Source: Burkholderiales bacterium (GTDB lineage: Bacteria > Pseudomonadota > Gammaproteobacteria > Burkholderiales > Burkholderiaceae_C). Taken from it: DNA of 42,598 bases. Where the stretch lies: the NCBI GenBank assembly GCA_025360385.1, contig JANYCG010000243.1:1-42598 (forward strand), written 5' to 3'. Positions 1-8,450 of the stretch are shown here, one piece after another; positions within the stretch are counted from its first letter, which is position 1; each line of letters opens with the position of its first letter. The notes under the pieces were generated by a model. That model saw nothing but the letters and a program-made list of their open reading frames with translations. It was not told the DNA's origin and searched no databases. The position numbers and the translations under genes are program-made.

Positions 1-134
1 GCGCCGTTGCCGACCGCCAACACCTGATCAAACACAATTTCCTGGCCTACGTCCGCAGCAATCTGTTCTACTTTAATTTTTTCGCCGGCTGCAACCCGAT
101 ATTGCTTGCCGCCGGTTTTTATGACCGCGTACAT
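1..134 (-). CDS. rplU: 50S ribosomal protein L21 (N-terminal part, cut by window edge)
   Basis: Read on the minus strand from the ATG at 134, the translation begins [14 protein letters not shown] and continues with KIKVEQI and [15 protein letters not shown], the diagnostic N-terminus of ribosomal protein L21. L21 is a small protein of the large ribosomal subunit that binds 23S rRNA near L20. Only about 44 of the usual 103 or so residues lie in the window. In proteobacteria rplU is followed by rpmA and obg, which would lie to the left of base 1. The gene is divergent from ispB, the usual arrangement in Burkholderiales. Confidence 0.96.
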   Translation of the reverse strand, partial: MYAVIKTGGKQYRVAAGEKIKVEQIAADVGQEIVFDQVLAVGNG

Positions 135-184
135 GATGACCTCTTGAATGAATGCTCTGGGAACGAATTTTCGCAGAGCCTTTG

Positions 185-214
185 AGTATACCATTTGTGA
201 CCACCGCGATGAAC
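185..214 (-). promoter_or_regulatory. Putative sigma-70 promoter of rplU
   Basis: On the minus strand a -10 hexamer TATACT (185-190) lies 17 bp from a weak -35 TTCATC (209-214). It points toward rplU, with a leader of about 45 nt before the ATG at 134. The -10 and spacing are good; the -35 is poor. Confidence 0.5.
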
Positions 215-247
215 TAACCGGCGAGGCGCCTTGGCCCATTTGCTCCG

Positions 248-278
248 TTCACGTCTAGCCTGACAGACTTTCTATAAT
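248..278 (+). promoter_or_regulatory. Putative sigma-70 promoter of ispB
   Basis: A perfect TATAAT (-10) sits at 273-278 on the plus strand, about 55 bp before the ispB start. The -35 is not clear: TTCACG at 248-253 would need a 19-bp spacer. Confidence 0.45.
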
Positions 279-332
279 TGGAGGCTCCCGCTTCAAACGC
301 CTCAAGTCCTCCGTCAAACTGCCGCGCCAATT

Positions 333-1316
333 TTGTTAGTCGCCTCCACCCAAACGTCCAACCCCCTGTCAGTCGTCGCTGAGGACATGCGTGAGGTTGA
401 CAGAGTGATCGCCAAAAAACTCGCGTCCGATGTGCCGCTGGTCGCCGAGGTGTCACAGTACATTATTTCGGCCGGCGGGAAACGGCTGCGCCCCGCTTTG
501 CTGCTGCTTAGTTGCGGGGCCTTGGGTTGCCAGTCCCTCGAACGCCACAACCTGGCGGCTGTTGTGGAATTCATACACACGGCAACTTTGCTCCATGATG
601 ACGTGGTCGACGAGTCAATCATGCGACGTGGCAATCCGACAGCCAATGAGGCCTTTGGCAATCCGGCCAGTGTCTTGGTCGGCGATTTTTTGTATTCCCG
701 CGCCTTCCAGATGATGGTTGAAGCGGGCGACATGCAAATCATGCGGGTGCTGGCAAACGCCACCAATATCATTGCCGAAGGAGAGGTGCTCCAGTTGATG
801 AACATGCGCAACGCGGACCTCGACGAAGCCAGCTACCTGCAAGTGATCCGCTCCAAAACCGCAAAATTGTTTGAAGCCAGCGCCAGAGTCGGCGCCTTGC
901 TGGCGGGTGCCAGCCAGGCCGATGAAAATGCCTGCGCTGACTATGGCCAGGCGCTTGGCACCGCTTTTCAAGTGATCGATGACGTGCTTGACTACACCGG
1001 CCATGCTGATGTCATGGGCAAAAATCTGGGCGATGATCTGCGTGAAGGCAAAACCACGCTGCCTCTGATTTCTGCCATGCAAAGAGGAACGCCTGCCCAA
1101 TGCGCCTTGATCAGGCTCGCCATTGAGTCGGGTGATTTATCAAAGCTCGATCAGGTGATTGGCATTGTCAAATCGACCGGCGCACTGGAGGTATCCCGCG
1201 ATGCCGCAGCGCAGGAAGCAGGACGTGCCATCGCGGCCGCCAGGAGCCTTCCGGTCAATCCGTATTCGGCCTGTTTGCTACAATTAGCGACCGGACTTTT
1301 GGAGCGCGACCATTGA
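333..1316 (+). CDS. ispB: Octaprenyl (all-trans polyprenyl) diphosphate synthase
   Basis: This 327-residue protein is a trans-isoprenyl diphosphate synthase, which condenses isopentenyl diphosphate units onto farnesyl diphosphate to make the ubiquinone side chain. The GGKRLRP substrate-binding motif is at about 49-54. The first aspartate-rich motif DDVVD is at 89-93 and the second, DDVLD, at 216-220, both intact. Length fits the family (about 320-335). The start taken is TTG at 333; no good ribosome-binding site precedes it, and the first internal ATG at 387 would leave only a short N-terminus before the conserved helix, so the exact start is uncertain. The gene is divergent from rplU and followed by tRNA-Pro. 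Confidence 0.93.
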   Translation: MLVASTQTSNPLSVVAEDMREVDRVIAKKLASDVPLVAEVSQYIISAGGKRLRPALLLLSCGALGCQSLERHNLAAVVEFIHTATLLHDDVVDESIMRRGNPTANEAFGNPASVLVGDFLYSRAFQMMVEAGDMQIMRVLANATNIIAEGEVLQLMNMRNADLDEASYLQVIRSKTAKLFEASARVGALLAGASQADENACADYGQALGTAFQVIDDVLDYTGHADVMGKNLGDDLREGKTTLPLISAMQRGTPAQCALIRLAIESGDLSKLDQVIGIVKSTGALEVSRDAAAQEAGRAIAAARSLPVNPYSACLLQLATGLLERDH

Positions 1317-1345
1317 GCTTTATTGTCAATATCGCAGGCTTTCCT

Positions 1346-1422
1346 CGGGGTGTAGCTTAGCCTGGTAGAGCGCTACGTTCGGGACGTAGAGGCCGGAGGT
1401 TCGAATCCTCTCACCCCGACCA
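1346..1422 (+). tRNA. tRNA-Pro (anticodon CGG)
   Basis: A complete 77-nt cloverleaf with encoded CCA. The acceptor CGGGGTG pairs with CACCCCG, the anticodon stem CTACG pairs with CGTAG around the loop TTCGGGA, and the T arm is GGAGG-TTCGAAT-CCTCT. The anticodon CGG (1380-1382) reads the proline codon CCG. Confidence 0.97.
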
Positions 1423-1493
1423 ATTTCATTGATTCAACGAACGACCGTTGGTTGGTGGTTCGGCCTAGTAATGCATTTGGAGGACAAGAAGAC

Positions 1494-1535
1494 ATGCGTG
1501 CGGCAACTGAATTAGGCAAATCCTTTGTGACGTAG
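1494..1535 (+). other. Possible 13-codon leader ORF upstream of pilB
   Basis: A GGAGGA ribosome-binding site (1479-1484) lies 9 nt before an ATG that opens a 13-codon frame, MRAATELGKSFVT, ending in TAG 14 nt before the pilB ATG. It is not in frame with pilB, whose own ATG has no obvious Shine-Dalgarno sequence. This could be a leader peptide giving translational coupling, or chance. No homology is recognised. Confidence 0.3.
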
Positions 1536-1549
1536 TACATTTTCAAGCC

Positions 1550-3286
1550 ATGGCCGCAGTCGAAACCGCACATCGAGAATCTCCCACCATCGCCCTTCCT
1601 GGGTTGGGTCGCGCACTTATTTCTGCCGGAAAACTGGGGCAAAAATCCGCTGAGGAAATATTCCGAAAAGCATCTGCCAATCGCACCAGTTTCATCGCCG
1701 AGTTGACAGGTTCCGGGGCCGTGTCTGCCTTTGACCTTGCGCACACCATGTCCTACGCATTTGCGGCTCCGCTGGTGGACATTGATGCGCTGGATTCGCA
1801 GCGCTTGCCCAAGGGCTTGTTGGATCCAAAGATTTGCAGCGCCTACCGCATTGTGGTTCTGAGCAAACGCAACAACCGGTTGATCGTTGCGACCGCCGAC
1901 CCGTCCGACCAGGATGCGGCTGAAAAGATCAAATTTTCGACACAAATGGGCGTCGATTGGGTCATCGCCGAATACGACAAGTTACTCAAGCTGGTGGACG
2001 TCAATTCGGCGACCGCGACCGAGACGATGGAAGAAATCATCGGCAGCGAGTTTGAATTTGACGAAATGGCGGCCGATGGGCTCAGTGAAAACGAGCAGGC
2101 CACCACAGTTTCCGAAGTCGAAGACGCGCCAGTCGTCAAGTTTCTTCACAAAATGCTGCTCGACGCCTTCAGTATGAGGGCGTCAGATCTTCACTTTGAA
2201 CCCTATGAGCATAACTACCGGGTGCGTTTTCGCATTGACGGTGAGTTGCGCGAAATTGCCTCCCCTCCAGTTGCCATCAAGGACAAACTGGCCTCGCGGA
2301 TCAAGGTGATCTCGCGCATGGACATATCTGAAAAACGCGTGCCGCAAGACGGCAAAATGAAACTGAAAATCGGCCCCAACCGGGTGATAGATTTTCGGGT
2401 CAGCACACTGCCGACGCTGTTTGGCGAAAAAATTGTGATCCGCATACTGGATCCCAACTCAGCCAAACTTGGCATTGATGCTTTGGGTTATGAACAGGAA
2501 GAAAAAGACCGGCTTATGGCTGCCGTCAGCCGTCCCTACGGCATGATTCTGGTGACGGGCCCAACCGGCTCCGGCAAAACTGTTTCCCTGTACACCTGCC
2601 TGAACATCCTTAACAAGCCCGGGGTCAACATCGCGACCGCTGAAGATCCGGCCGAAATAACTTTGTCTGGGGTCAACCAGGTCAACATGAATGAAAAGGC
2701 GGGGCTGACTTTCGCCGCCGCGCTCAAGTCGTTTTTACGCCAGGATCCAGACGTCATCATGGTCGGTGAAATCCGCGATCTGGAAACAGCTGACATTGCC
2801 ATCAAGGCGGCGCAAACCGGGCATTTGGTGCTATCGACACTTCATACCAATGACGCGCCAACCACGCTGACGCGCATGAGAAACATGGGCATCGCGCCAT
2901 TCAACATCGCCTCCAGCGTGATTTTGATCACGGCCCAGCGTTTGGCGCGCCGCCTGTGCAACAACTGCAAGGCCGTCATCGATATTCCCAAGAAGGCATT
3001 GGTCGATGCCGGCTTTGAAAACCGCGATCTGGACGGTTCGTGGCAAAGTTATCGCCCGGTTGGTTGCAGCTCCTGCAACAACGGCTACAAAGGACGGGTC
3101 GGGATTTATCAGGTGATGCCCGTCTCTGAAGAGATTCAGCGCATTATCTTGCGCGACGGCAGCGCTCTGGACATTGCCCATCAATCGAAACGTGAGGGCG
3201 TGCGTTCCCTGCGGCAATCGGGCCTGCAAAAAGTCAAAATGGGGTTGACCTCGCTTGAAGAAGTGCTTGCCGTGACCAATGAATAG
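1550..3286 (+). CDS. pilB: Type IV pilus assembly ATPase PilB
   Basis: This 578-residue secretion ATPase of the GspE/PilB family powers pilus extension from the cytoplasmic face of the inner membrane. It has an N-terminal MshEN/GSPII_E domain (about 1-170), then the ATPase core. Walker A GPTGSGKT is at 337-344 and Walker B with VGEIRD at about 401-410. A tetracysteine zinc motif (C470, C473, C506, C509), typical of assembly ATPases rather than the retraction ATPase PilT, is present. Length is usual for PilB (about 565-580). It is the first gene of a pilB-pilC-pilD cluster; pilC follows after 36 bp. The ATG at 1550 matches family N-termini although its ribosome-binding site is weak. Confidence 0.95.
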   Translation: MAAVETAHRESPTIALPGLGRALISAGKLGQKSAEEIFRKASANRTSFIAELTGSGAVSAFDLAHTMSYAFAAPLVDIDALDSQRLPKGLLDPKICSAYRIVVLSKRNNRLIVATADPSDQDAAEKIKFSTQMGVDWVIAEYDKLLKLVDVNSATATETMEEIIGSEFEFDEMAADGLSENEQATTVSEVEDAPVVKFLHKMLLDAFSMRASDLHFEPYEHNYRVRFRIDGELREIASPPVAIKDKLASRIKVISRMDISEKRVPQDGKMKLKIGPNRVIDFRVSTLPTLFGEKIVIRILDPNSAKLGIDALGYEQEEKDRLMAAVSRPYGMILVTGPTGSGKTVSLYTCLNILNKPGVNIATAEDPAEITLSGVNQVNMNEKAGLTFAAALKSFLRQDPDVIMVGEIRDLETADIAIKAAQTGHLVLSTLHTNDAPTTLTRMRNMGIAPFNIASSVILITAQRLARRLCNNCKAVIDIPKKALVDAGFENRDLDGSWQSYRPVGCSSCNNGYKGRVGIYQVMPVSEEIQRIILRDGSALDIAHQSKREGVRSLRQSGLQKVKMGLTSLEEVLAVTNE

Positions 3287-3322
3287 TTCGAATAAACCTA
3301 TGGCCGGGGACTTAAATTAATT

Positions 3323-4540
3323 ATGGCAACAGCAACATCCAAAGGCGTCAAGGAGTCCGTGTTTGAGTGGGAGGGAAAAGACCGTAACGGCAAACAGGTG
3401 CGGGGAGAGACTCGGTCCAGTGGAGAAAATCAAGTGCAGGCCGCGTTGCGTCGCCAGGGAATAACGCCGGTCAAGATCAAAAAACGGAAGATGAGTGCAG
3501 GCAGCAGCATCAAGCCCAAGGATCTCGCGATCTTTACCCGCCAATTGGCCACAATGATGAAAGCTGGTGTGCCCTTGCTACAGGCTTTTGACATTGTGGG
3601 CCGTGGCAACCCCAATCCCAGGGTGACCAAACTCCTCAATGACATCCGCACGGATGTGGAAACGGGAACATCATTGAGCGTTGCATTCCGCAAGTTTCCG
3701 CTTTATTTCGACAATTTGTATTGCAACCTGGTCGAAGCTGGCGAGTCGGCAGGCATTCTGGATCAATTGTTGGATCGGCTGGCCGTGTATATGGAGAAGA
3801 CTGAAGCGATCAAGTCAAAGATCAAATCAGCCTTGATGTACCCGATCACCGTATTGATCGTGGCATTTGTGGTCGTGGCGGTCATCATGATTTTTGTTAT
3901 CCCTGCGTTCAAGCAGGTGTTTACGTCTTTTGGTGGCGAACTGCCCATGCCGACGCAAATTGTGATCGCCATGAGCGAGTTTTTCGTCAGTTACTGGTAT
4001 CTGATTTTTGGAGGCATTGGTGGCGGATTTTATTTTTTCATGGAATCGTGGAAGCGAAATGAAAAAATGCAAAACTTTATGGATCGCCTCATGTTGAAAA
4101 TGCCAATTTTTGGCACTCTGGTAGACAAGTCATGCATAGCCCGCTGGACTCGCACCCTGTCCACCATGTTTGCGGCTGGCGTTCCATTGGTTGAAGCCTT
4201 GGACTCCGTCGGCGGCGCCGCAGGCAATTCCGTCTACTCCATTGCCACCTTGAAAATCCAGCACGAAGTGTCGACTGGCACGGCCCTGACCGTTGCCATG
4301 ACCAATGCCAACCTGTTTCCATCCATGGTTTTGCAGATGTGCTCCATCGGCGAAGAATCCGGTTCGATCGACCACATGCTGGGCAAAGCTGCTGACTTCT
4401 ATGAAGCAGAGGTCGATGACATGGTGGCGGGTATTTCGAGCCTGATGGAGCCAATTGTCATTGTCATACTGGGAACCGTGATCGGCGGGATCGTCGTCGC
4501 CATGTACTTGCCCATTTTCAAGCTGGGCCAGGTCGTTTGA
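3323..4540 (+). CDS. pilC: Type IV pilus inner-membrane platform protein PilC
   Basis: This 405-residue protein is the GspF-family platform of the type IV pilus, linking the PilB ATPase to pilin assembly in the inner membrane. It has two GSPII_F repeats: the first starts near TRQLATMMKAGVPLLQAF, the second near TRTLSTMFAAGVPLVEAL. Hydrophobic membrane segments occur at about 170-195, 215-240 and at the C-terminus (VIVILGTVIGGIVVAMYLP). Length is normal. A GGGGAC element lies about 12 nt before the ATG. The stop codon overlaps the pilD start by one base (TGATG), so the two are probably translationally coupled. Confidence 0.95.
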   Translation: MATATSKGVKESVFEWEGKDRNGKQVRGETRSSGENQVQAALRRQGITPVKIKKRKMSAGSSIKPKDLAIFTRQLATMMKAGVPLLQAFDIVGRGNPNPRVTKLLNDIRTDVETGTSLSVAFRKFPLYFDNLYCNLVEAGESAGILDQLLDRLAVYMEKTEAIKSKIKSALMYPITVLIVAFVVVAVIMIFVIPAFKQVFTSFGGELPMPTQIVIAMSEFFVSYWYLIFGGIGGGFYFFMESWKRNEKMQNFMDRLMLKMPIFGTLVDKSCIARWTRTLSTMFAAGVPLVEALDSVGGAAGNSVYSIATLKIQHEVSTGTALTVAMTNANLFPSMVLQMCSIGEESGSIDHMLGKAADFYEAEVDDMVAGISSLMEPIVIVILGTVIGGIVVAMYLPIFKLGQVV

Positions 4541-5382
4541 TGCCAGATTTGCAATGGGTGTCCGCGGTGGCGCTGGGATGCCTAGGACTGTTGGTTGGCA
4601 GTTTTCTCAATGTCGTGATCTATCGGTTGCCGAAAATGATGGAACGGCAATGGGCGGCGGAATGCGCTGAGCTTGGTGGCGCGGTGCCTGCGGAATATCC
4701 AAGTTTCAACTTGATGGTGCCAGCCTCACGGTGCCAAAAATGCGGCCATCAAATCCGTTGGTTTGAAAATATTCCCCTCCTAAGTTTTGCATTTTTACGC
4801 GGCAAATGCTCAAACTGCGAAACGCCCATCGGACTGCGTTACCCACTCGTGGAATTTGCAACCGGCATTTTGTTTGCATGGTGCGGCTGGGCCTGGGGCA
4901 TGACGTCGACAGCCGCCATTTGGTGTGGATTTTCGGCTGCCTTGCTGGCGTTGGCAATGATTGATTGGGACACGACCTTGTTGCCAGATGACATCAATTT
5001 GCCCTTGCTTTGGGGTGGGTTGCTTGCCTCCGCGATGTCGCTGACGTCGGTACCCCTGACACTCGCATTTTGGGGCGCCGTTGCGGGTTACGTGTCACTT
5101 TGGAGCATCTATTGGTTGTTTAAGTTGCTGACTGGCAAAGAAGGCATGGGTTATGGTGATTTCAAGCTGTTTGCGGCGCTGGGCGCATGGTTTGGCTGGC
5201 AGGCCTTGGTGCCGATGATTTTGATGGCATCAGTTATCGGCGCCTGCATCGGCATTGCAATGAAGTTCAGCGTCGGTCTTCGCGAGGGAGGCTATGTGCC
5301 ATTCGGGCCATTTTTGGCGCTGTCTGGGCTGACTGCCATGGTATTAAAACCAGAGTCCATGCTGGCTTTGATCGGCCTTTAA
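4540..5382 (+). CDS. pilD: Prepilin leader peptidase / N-methyltransferase PilD
   Basis: This 280-residue inner-membrane aspartic protease (GspO/A24A family) cleaves type IV prepilins and N-methylates the new N-terminus. The cytoplasmic domain has the two CxxC pairs of the methyltransferase region (C65/C68 and C90/C93). The catalytic aspartates lie in AMIDWDTTLLPDD (about 142-150) and in the GYGDFKLF motif. Multiple transmembrane helices follow. The start is the ATG at 4540, overlapping the pilC stop; a TTG three bases earlier is less likely. coaE begins 3 bp downstream, the usual pilBCD-coaE arrangement. Confidence 0.95.
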   Translation: MPDLQWVSAVALGCLGLLVGSFLNVVIYRLPKMMERQWAAECAELGGAVPAEYPSFNLMVPASRCQKCGHQIRWFENIPLLSFAFLRGKCSNCETPIGLRYPLVEFATGILFAWCGWAWGMTSTAAIWCGFSAALLALAMIDWDTTLLPDDINLPLLWGGLLASAMSLTSVPLTLAFWGAVAGYVSLWSIYWLFKLLTGKEGMGYGDFKLFAALGAWFGWQALVPMILMASVIGACIGIAMKFSVGLREGGYVPFGPFLALSGLTAMVLKPESMLALIGL

Positions 5383-5385
5383 CCT

Positions 5386-6003
5386 ATGCGCGCCATCGTG
5401 CGGTGGGGGCTGACGGGGGGCATAGGCAGCGGCAAAAGCACGGTCGCAGCCATGCTGGAAACACTGGGTGCCGCGATTGTCGATGCCGATTTGATTTCAC
5501 GTGCTGCCACAGCGACTGGTGGTGCAGCAATTGCACCTATTGCTCGAGAATTTGGCGCTGGATTTATCGACTGCGACGGCGCGATGGATCGCGGCAAAAT
5601 GCGTGACTTGGCCTACTCGGATTCCAGCGCACGCAGTCGGCTGGAGGCGATTGTCCATCCGCTTGTGGGGCTCGAAATTGCAAGGCAAACCAACGCTGCG
5701 CTCATAGAGGGCCACAACTGGATTGTTTTTGATATTCCTTTGCTTGTGGAGTCTTCCCGCTGGCGCCAAAACCTGGACAAAGTGATGGTGTTGGACTGTA
5801 CGCCAGCGATGCAGATTCGCCGCGTCATTCAACGCAGCGGGTTAGATTGTCCATCCATTGAAAAAATTATCGCCTCCCAGGCATCCCGTGAAAAACGGGT
5901 GCGGGGTGCCGATATCGTTCTCTTCAACGACACGCTTTCAATCGACCACTTGAAACAGGCCGTCACTCAAATTGTGCAAGAGTTCGGGCTATCATCGCCG
6001 TAG
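5386..6003 (+). CDS. coaE: Dephospho-CoA kinase
   Basis: This 205-residue P-loop kinase performs the last step of coenzyme A synthesis, phosphorylating the 3'-hydroxyl of dephospho-CoA with ATP. The N-terminus LTGGIGSGKSTV carries the Walker A motif (about 9-20). DADLISR and the LID/CoA-domain elements IVHPLV and DIPLLVE follow, all characteristic of CoaE. Length matches the family (about 200-206). The gene starts 3 bp after pilD without a strong ribosome-binding site, suggesting coupled translation. It is followed by zapD and yacG, a conserved proteobacterial order. Confidence 0.95.
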   Translation: MRAIVRWGLTGGIGSGKSTVAAMLETLGAAIVDADLISRAATATGGAAIAPIAREFGAGFIDCDGAMDRGKMRDLAYSDSSARSRLEAIVHPLVGLEIARQTNAALIEGHNWIVFDIPLLVESSRWRQNLDKVMVLDCTPAMQIRRVIQRSGLDCPSIEKIIASQASREKRVRGADIVLFNDTLSIDHLKQAVTQIVQEFGLSSP

Positions 6004-6027
6004 CATTCGGCCCACTGGAAAATCAGC

Positions 6028-6783
6028 GTGATCCTCTACGAATACCCATTTAACGAACGAATCCGCACCTATCTGCGACTTGAGCACCTGTGCCGTCGCC
6101 TGGAGGTATTGGCATCACGGGACGCGGCGCTTGACCACCATTACGCCCTGGCGACAATTTTTGAGGTGATGGATGTGGGTGCCAGGGCTGATCTGAAATC
6201 CGATGTGCTCAAAGACCTTGAAAAACAAAAACAGATTCTCAACGCATACCGCGGCAATCCGGCAATTTCTGAACGAGTTCTGGATGATGTCGTCGCCCAA
6301 CTTGATCAACATTTTTCGCAACTCAACAATTTGCCCGGCAAAGTGGGCCAGGCGTTGACCGAAAACGACTGGTTGATGAGCATCCGAAGCCGGGTTGGCA
6401 TTCCAGGCGGCACTTGCGAGTTTGACTTGCCCGCCTACTTCGCCTGGCAAAATGAAACCTCAGAAAAGCGACGTGCTGACCTGGAGCGATGGACTTCAAA
6501 ATTGGCGCCCCTCGCCAATGCCCTGCAAATGCTGCTCAAGTTGCTGAGGGACTCTGGCGCTCCACAAAAAGTGATCGCCAACGCCGGACAATTTCAGCAA
6601 AATTTGCCTCAAGGTCGAACCTTTCAGCTGTTGCGCCTGAGCGTTGATCCCACGTCCAGTTTAATTCCTGAAATTAGTGGAAACCGGCTGCTGGTGTCGA
6701 TCCGATTCATGCGGCTGGAGGCAGATGACCGCCTTCATCCGGTTGCCCAGGATGCGGCGTTTGAACTGACCTTGTGTTCTTGA
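6028..6783 (+). CDS. zapD: Cell division protein ZapD (FtsZ-bundling factor)
   Basis: This 251-residue cytoplasmic protein belongs to the ZapD/YacF (DUF1342) family, which binds the FtsZ C-terminus and bundles protofilaments at the division septum. The N-terminus MILYEYPFNERIRTYLRLEH is a hallmark of the family. The sequence is helix-rich in the first half and beta-rich at the end. Length is normal (about 250). The start is GTG at 6028, preceded by GGAAA. Its position between coaE and yacG is conserved. Confidence 0.93.
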   Translation: MILYEYPFNERIRTYLRLEHLCRRLEVLASRDAALDHHYALATIFEVMDVGARADLKSDVLKDLEKQKQILNAYRGNPAISERVLDDVVAQLDQHFSQLNNLPGKVGQALTENDWLMSIRSRVGIPGGTCEFDLPAYFAWQNETSEKRRADLERWTSKLAPLANALQMLLKLLRDSGAPQKVIANAGQFQQNLPQGRTFQLLRLSVDPTSSLIPEISGNRLLVSIRFMRLEADDRLHPVAQDAAFELTLCS

Positions 6784-6792
6784 CAGTTTTTC

Positions 6793-6996
6793 ATGAAGGG
6801 CAATTTGACTGAAAAAATAGTACCTTGCCCACAGTGCGGTGGCGACAGCATCTATAACGAGGGCAACGCCTTCCGCCCATTTTGCAGCGAGCGCTGTAAA
6901 AACATTGACTTTGGTGCCTGGGCCAGTGAAGGCTTCCGATTGCCGACTGAGGTGCCGCCTGATGATCAAATATTTGGCGACGCCAGATTGCAATGA
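6793..6996 (+). CDS. yacG: DNA gyrase inhibitor YacG (zinc-binding)
   Basis: This 67-residue protein matches YacG, a small zinc protein that binds GyrB and blocks DNA binding by gyrase. Zinc ligands are C12 and C15 (PCPQCGG) and C31 and C35 (FCSERCKNID). The motif FCSERCKNIDFGAWASEG is diagnostic. It begins 9 bp after zapD and closes the cluster. Its stop codon lies inside the loop of the following terminator hairpin. Confidence 0.93.
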   Translation: MKGNLTEKIVPCPQCGGDSIYNEGNAFRPFCSERCKNIDFGAWASEGFRLPTEVPPDDQIFGDARLQ

Positions 6997-7018
6997 ATTG
7001 CCTCCTGGCGTTTTTTTT
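6981..7018 (+). terminator. Intrinsic terminator after yacG
   Basis: CGCCAG (6981-6986) pairs with CTGGCG (7005-7010), followed directly by eight T residues. The stem begins inside the yacG coding end and the stop codon (6994-6996) is in the loop. It ends the pilBCD-coaE-zapD-yacG transcription unit. Confidence 0.75.
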
Positions 7019-7020
7019 AA

Positions 7021-7078
7021 ATCAAAAAGCAGTGTATGTCCCTGCAGATACTCAATAGCTTGCTATATTATTTGATAT
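7021..7078 (-). repeat. Dispersed repeat, copy A (overlaps end of mutT)
   Basis: On the minus strand it reads ATAGCAAGCTATTGAGTATC, then 3 nt, then AGGGAC. ATAGC and AGGGAC are 23 nt apart start to start, as in the intergenic copies at 22160, 25681 and 28262. The TAG inside ATAGC (7063-7065) is the mutT stop codon. The ATAG/CTAT arms form a small inverted repeat, and the sequence is AT-rich compared with its surroundings. Confidence 0.7.
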
Positions 7079-7575
7079 TTCGGAGAATTTCGCTCTTCGG
7101 CTAGCCAATTCAAAACAGGCCGCGTGCCTGCCAATACTGGGTTGACGCGGACCGGCAGCTGTTGCCACGAGTGCTGTTGACCTTCACGCATTTGCAGCGC
7201 TCCTGCCCATTGACAGACTTTGCAAAAATGCAGCCGTACCAGCGCGTGCGGGTAGTCAACCACTTCAGTCTTCCATGCCACAGCGTCGCCAATCTCAATT
7301 CCGAGCTCTTCATGCAGCTCACGCCTCAAAGCCAGTTGAACCGTTTCACCGGCTTCTAACTTGCCGCCTGGAAACTCCCAGTACCCTTCGTAGACTTTTC
7401 CGGGCGGCCGGGATGTCATCAAAAAGGCGCCGTCTTGCTGAATCAAGACACCAACCGCTACATCGATGATTTTGCGATTTGCCCCGCCGCTGCGAGGCAG
7501 TGCGGCATCGGCGACCAAGGGTTTGTCTGACTCAGCCAATGATTCTGCTGCGGCTGCTGACACAAGCGCCATCAT
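7063..7575 (-). CDS. mutT: MutT-like 8-oxo-dGTP diphosphatase (Nudix hydrolase)
   Basis: This 170-residue Nudix hydrolase has a complete Nudix box (G71, E77, R85-E86, E89-E90, G92) in GKLEAGETVQLALRRELHEE. MutT removes 8-oxo-dGTP from the nucleotide pool and so limits A:T to C:G transversions. The chosen start is the first of two ATG codons at 7575/7572, which overlaps the stop of the upstream ATPase gene (ATGATG), implying coupling. The N-terminus is about 35 residues longer than E. coli MutT before the first beta strand (IIDVAVGVLI), so a later start is possible. The last codons and the stop fall in dispersed repeat copy A. Position after argJ and the ATPase gene is usual for Burkholderiales. 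Confidence 0.88.
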   Translation of the reverse strand: MMALVSAAAAESLAESDKPLVADAALPRSGGANRKIIDVAVGVLIQQDGAFLMTSRPPGKVYEGYWEFPGGKLEAGETVQLALRRELHEELGIEIGDAVAWKTEVVDYPHALVRLHFCKVCQWAGALQMREGQQHSWQQLPVRVNPVLAGTRPVLNWLAEERNSPKYQII

Positions 7576-8450
7576 GCAAGGGCAAAATGCCGTCCCGCGT
7601 AGTCCCGCGCAAACTGCCAGGCGACACGTCCACTGCGAGAACCACGTTCCAGCGCCCAAACCAGCGACTCAGCACGAGCCGCAGTGATCGCAGGAAGGTC
7701 AACGCCAAATGACGCCAACCACTGCGCCACAATCACCACATATTCGGCCTGGGTAAAGGGATAAAAGCTAACCCACAAACCAAATCGTTCAGACAGGGAA
7801 ATTTTTTCTTCAATCACCTCGCCAGGATGCACTTCCCCGTCTTCGGTGTGGGTATAGCTCAGGTTTTCTTTCATGTACTCTGGCAACAAATGACGGCGGT
7901 TGCTGGTGGCATAAATCAGCACATTGGGCGTGGTGGCCGCCACTGATCCATCGAGAATGGACTTCAGCGCCTTGTAACCTGGCTCGCCATCTTCAAAGCT
8001 GAGGTCGTCGCAGAACACAATGAATTTTTCAGGCCTGTCAGACACCACATCGACAATGTCAGGCAGGTCAACCAAGTCAGTTTTATCTACCTCAATCAGG
8101 CGCAGGCCACGTGCAGCGTATTCATTGAGGCAGGCTTTGATAAGGGACGATTTACCCGTGCCGCGTGCGCCCGTCAACAAAACATTGTTTGCAGGTTTGC
8201 CCCCGACAAACTGAAGCGTGTTGCGATTGATTTTTTCTTTTTGTGGCTCGATTTCTTTCAAATCATCCAGCCGCATTGCCCCGACGTGACGCACAGGCTC
8301 CAACATGCCATGACCAGAGCCCCGCTTGCGATAACGGTATGCGCTCGACGCGTTCCAATCAGGCTGCGCCAAGCCTTGTGGCAACACTGCTTCAATGCGA
8401 CTGATCAGTTGCTCAGCCCGCATCATCAAGTGTTCAATTTTGTCGGTCAT
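7572..8450 (-). CDS. DUF815 family AAA-type ATPase
   Basis: This 292-residue predicted cytoplasmic ATPase belongs to the DUF815 family. Walker A is [13 protein letters not shown] near residue 95, and a Walker B-like strand [11 protein letters not shown] lies near 145. A sensor-like segment [16 protein letters not shown] follows, with a helical lid at the C-terminus. The biological role of this family is not established. It starts within the last codons of argJ (ATGA overlap at 8447-8450) and its stop overlaps the mutT start, so argJ, this gene and mutT are probably one operon. Confidence 0.88.
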   Translation of the reverse strand: MTDKIEHLMMRAEQLISRIEAVLPQGLAQPDWNASSAYRYRKRGSGHGMLEPVRHVGAMRLDDLKEIEPQKEKINRNTLQFVGGKPANNVLLTGARGTGKSSLIKACLNEYAARGLRLIEVDKTDLVDLPDIVDVVSDRPEKFIVFCDDLSFEDGEPGYKALKSILDGSVAATTPNVLIYATSNRRHLLPEYMKENLSYTHTEDGEVHPGEVIEEKISLSERFGLWVSFYPFTQAEYVVIVAQWLASFGVDLPAITAARAESLVWALERGSRSGRVAWQFARDYAGRHFALA

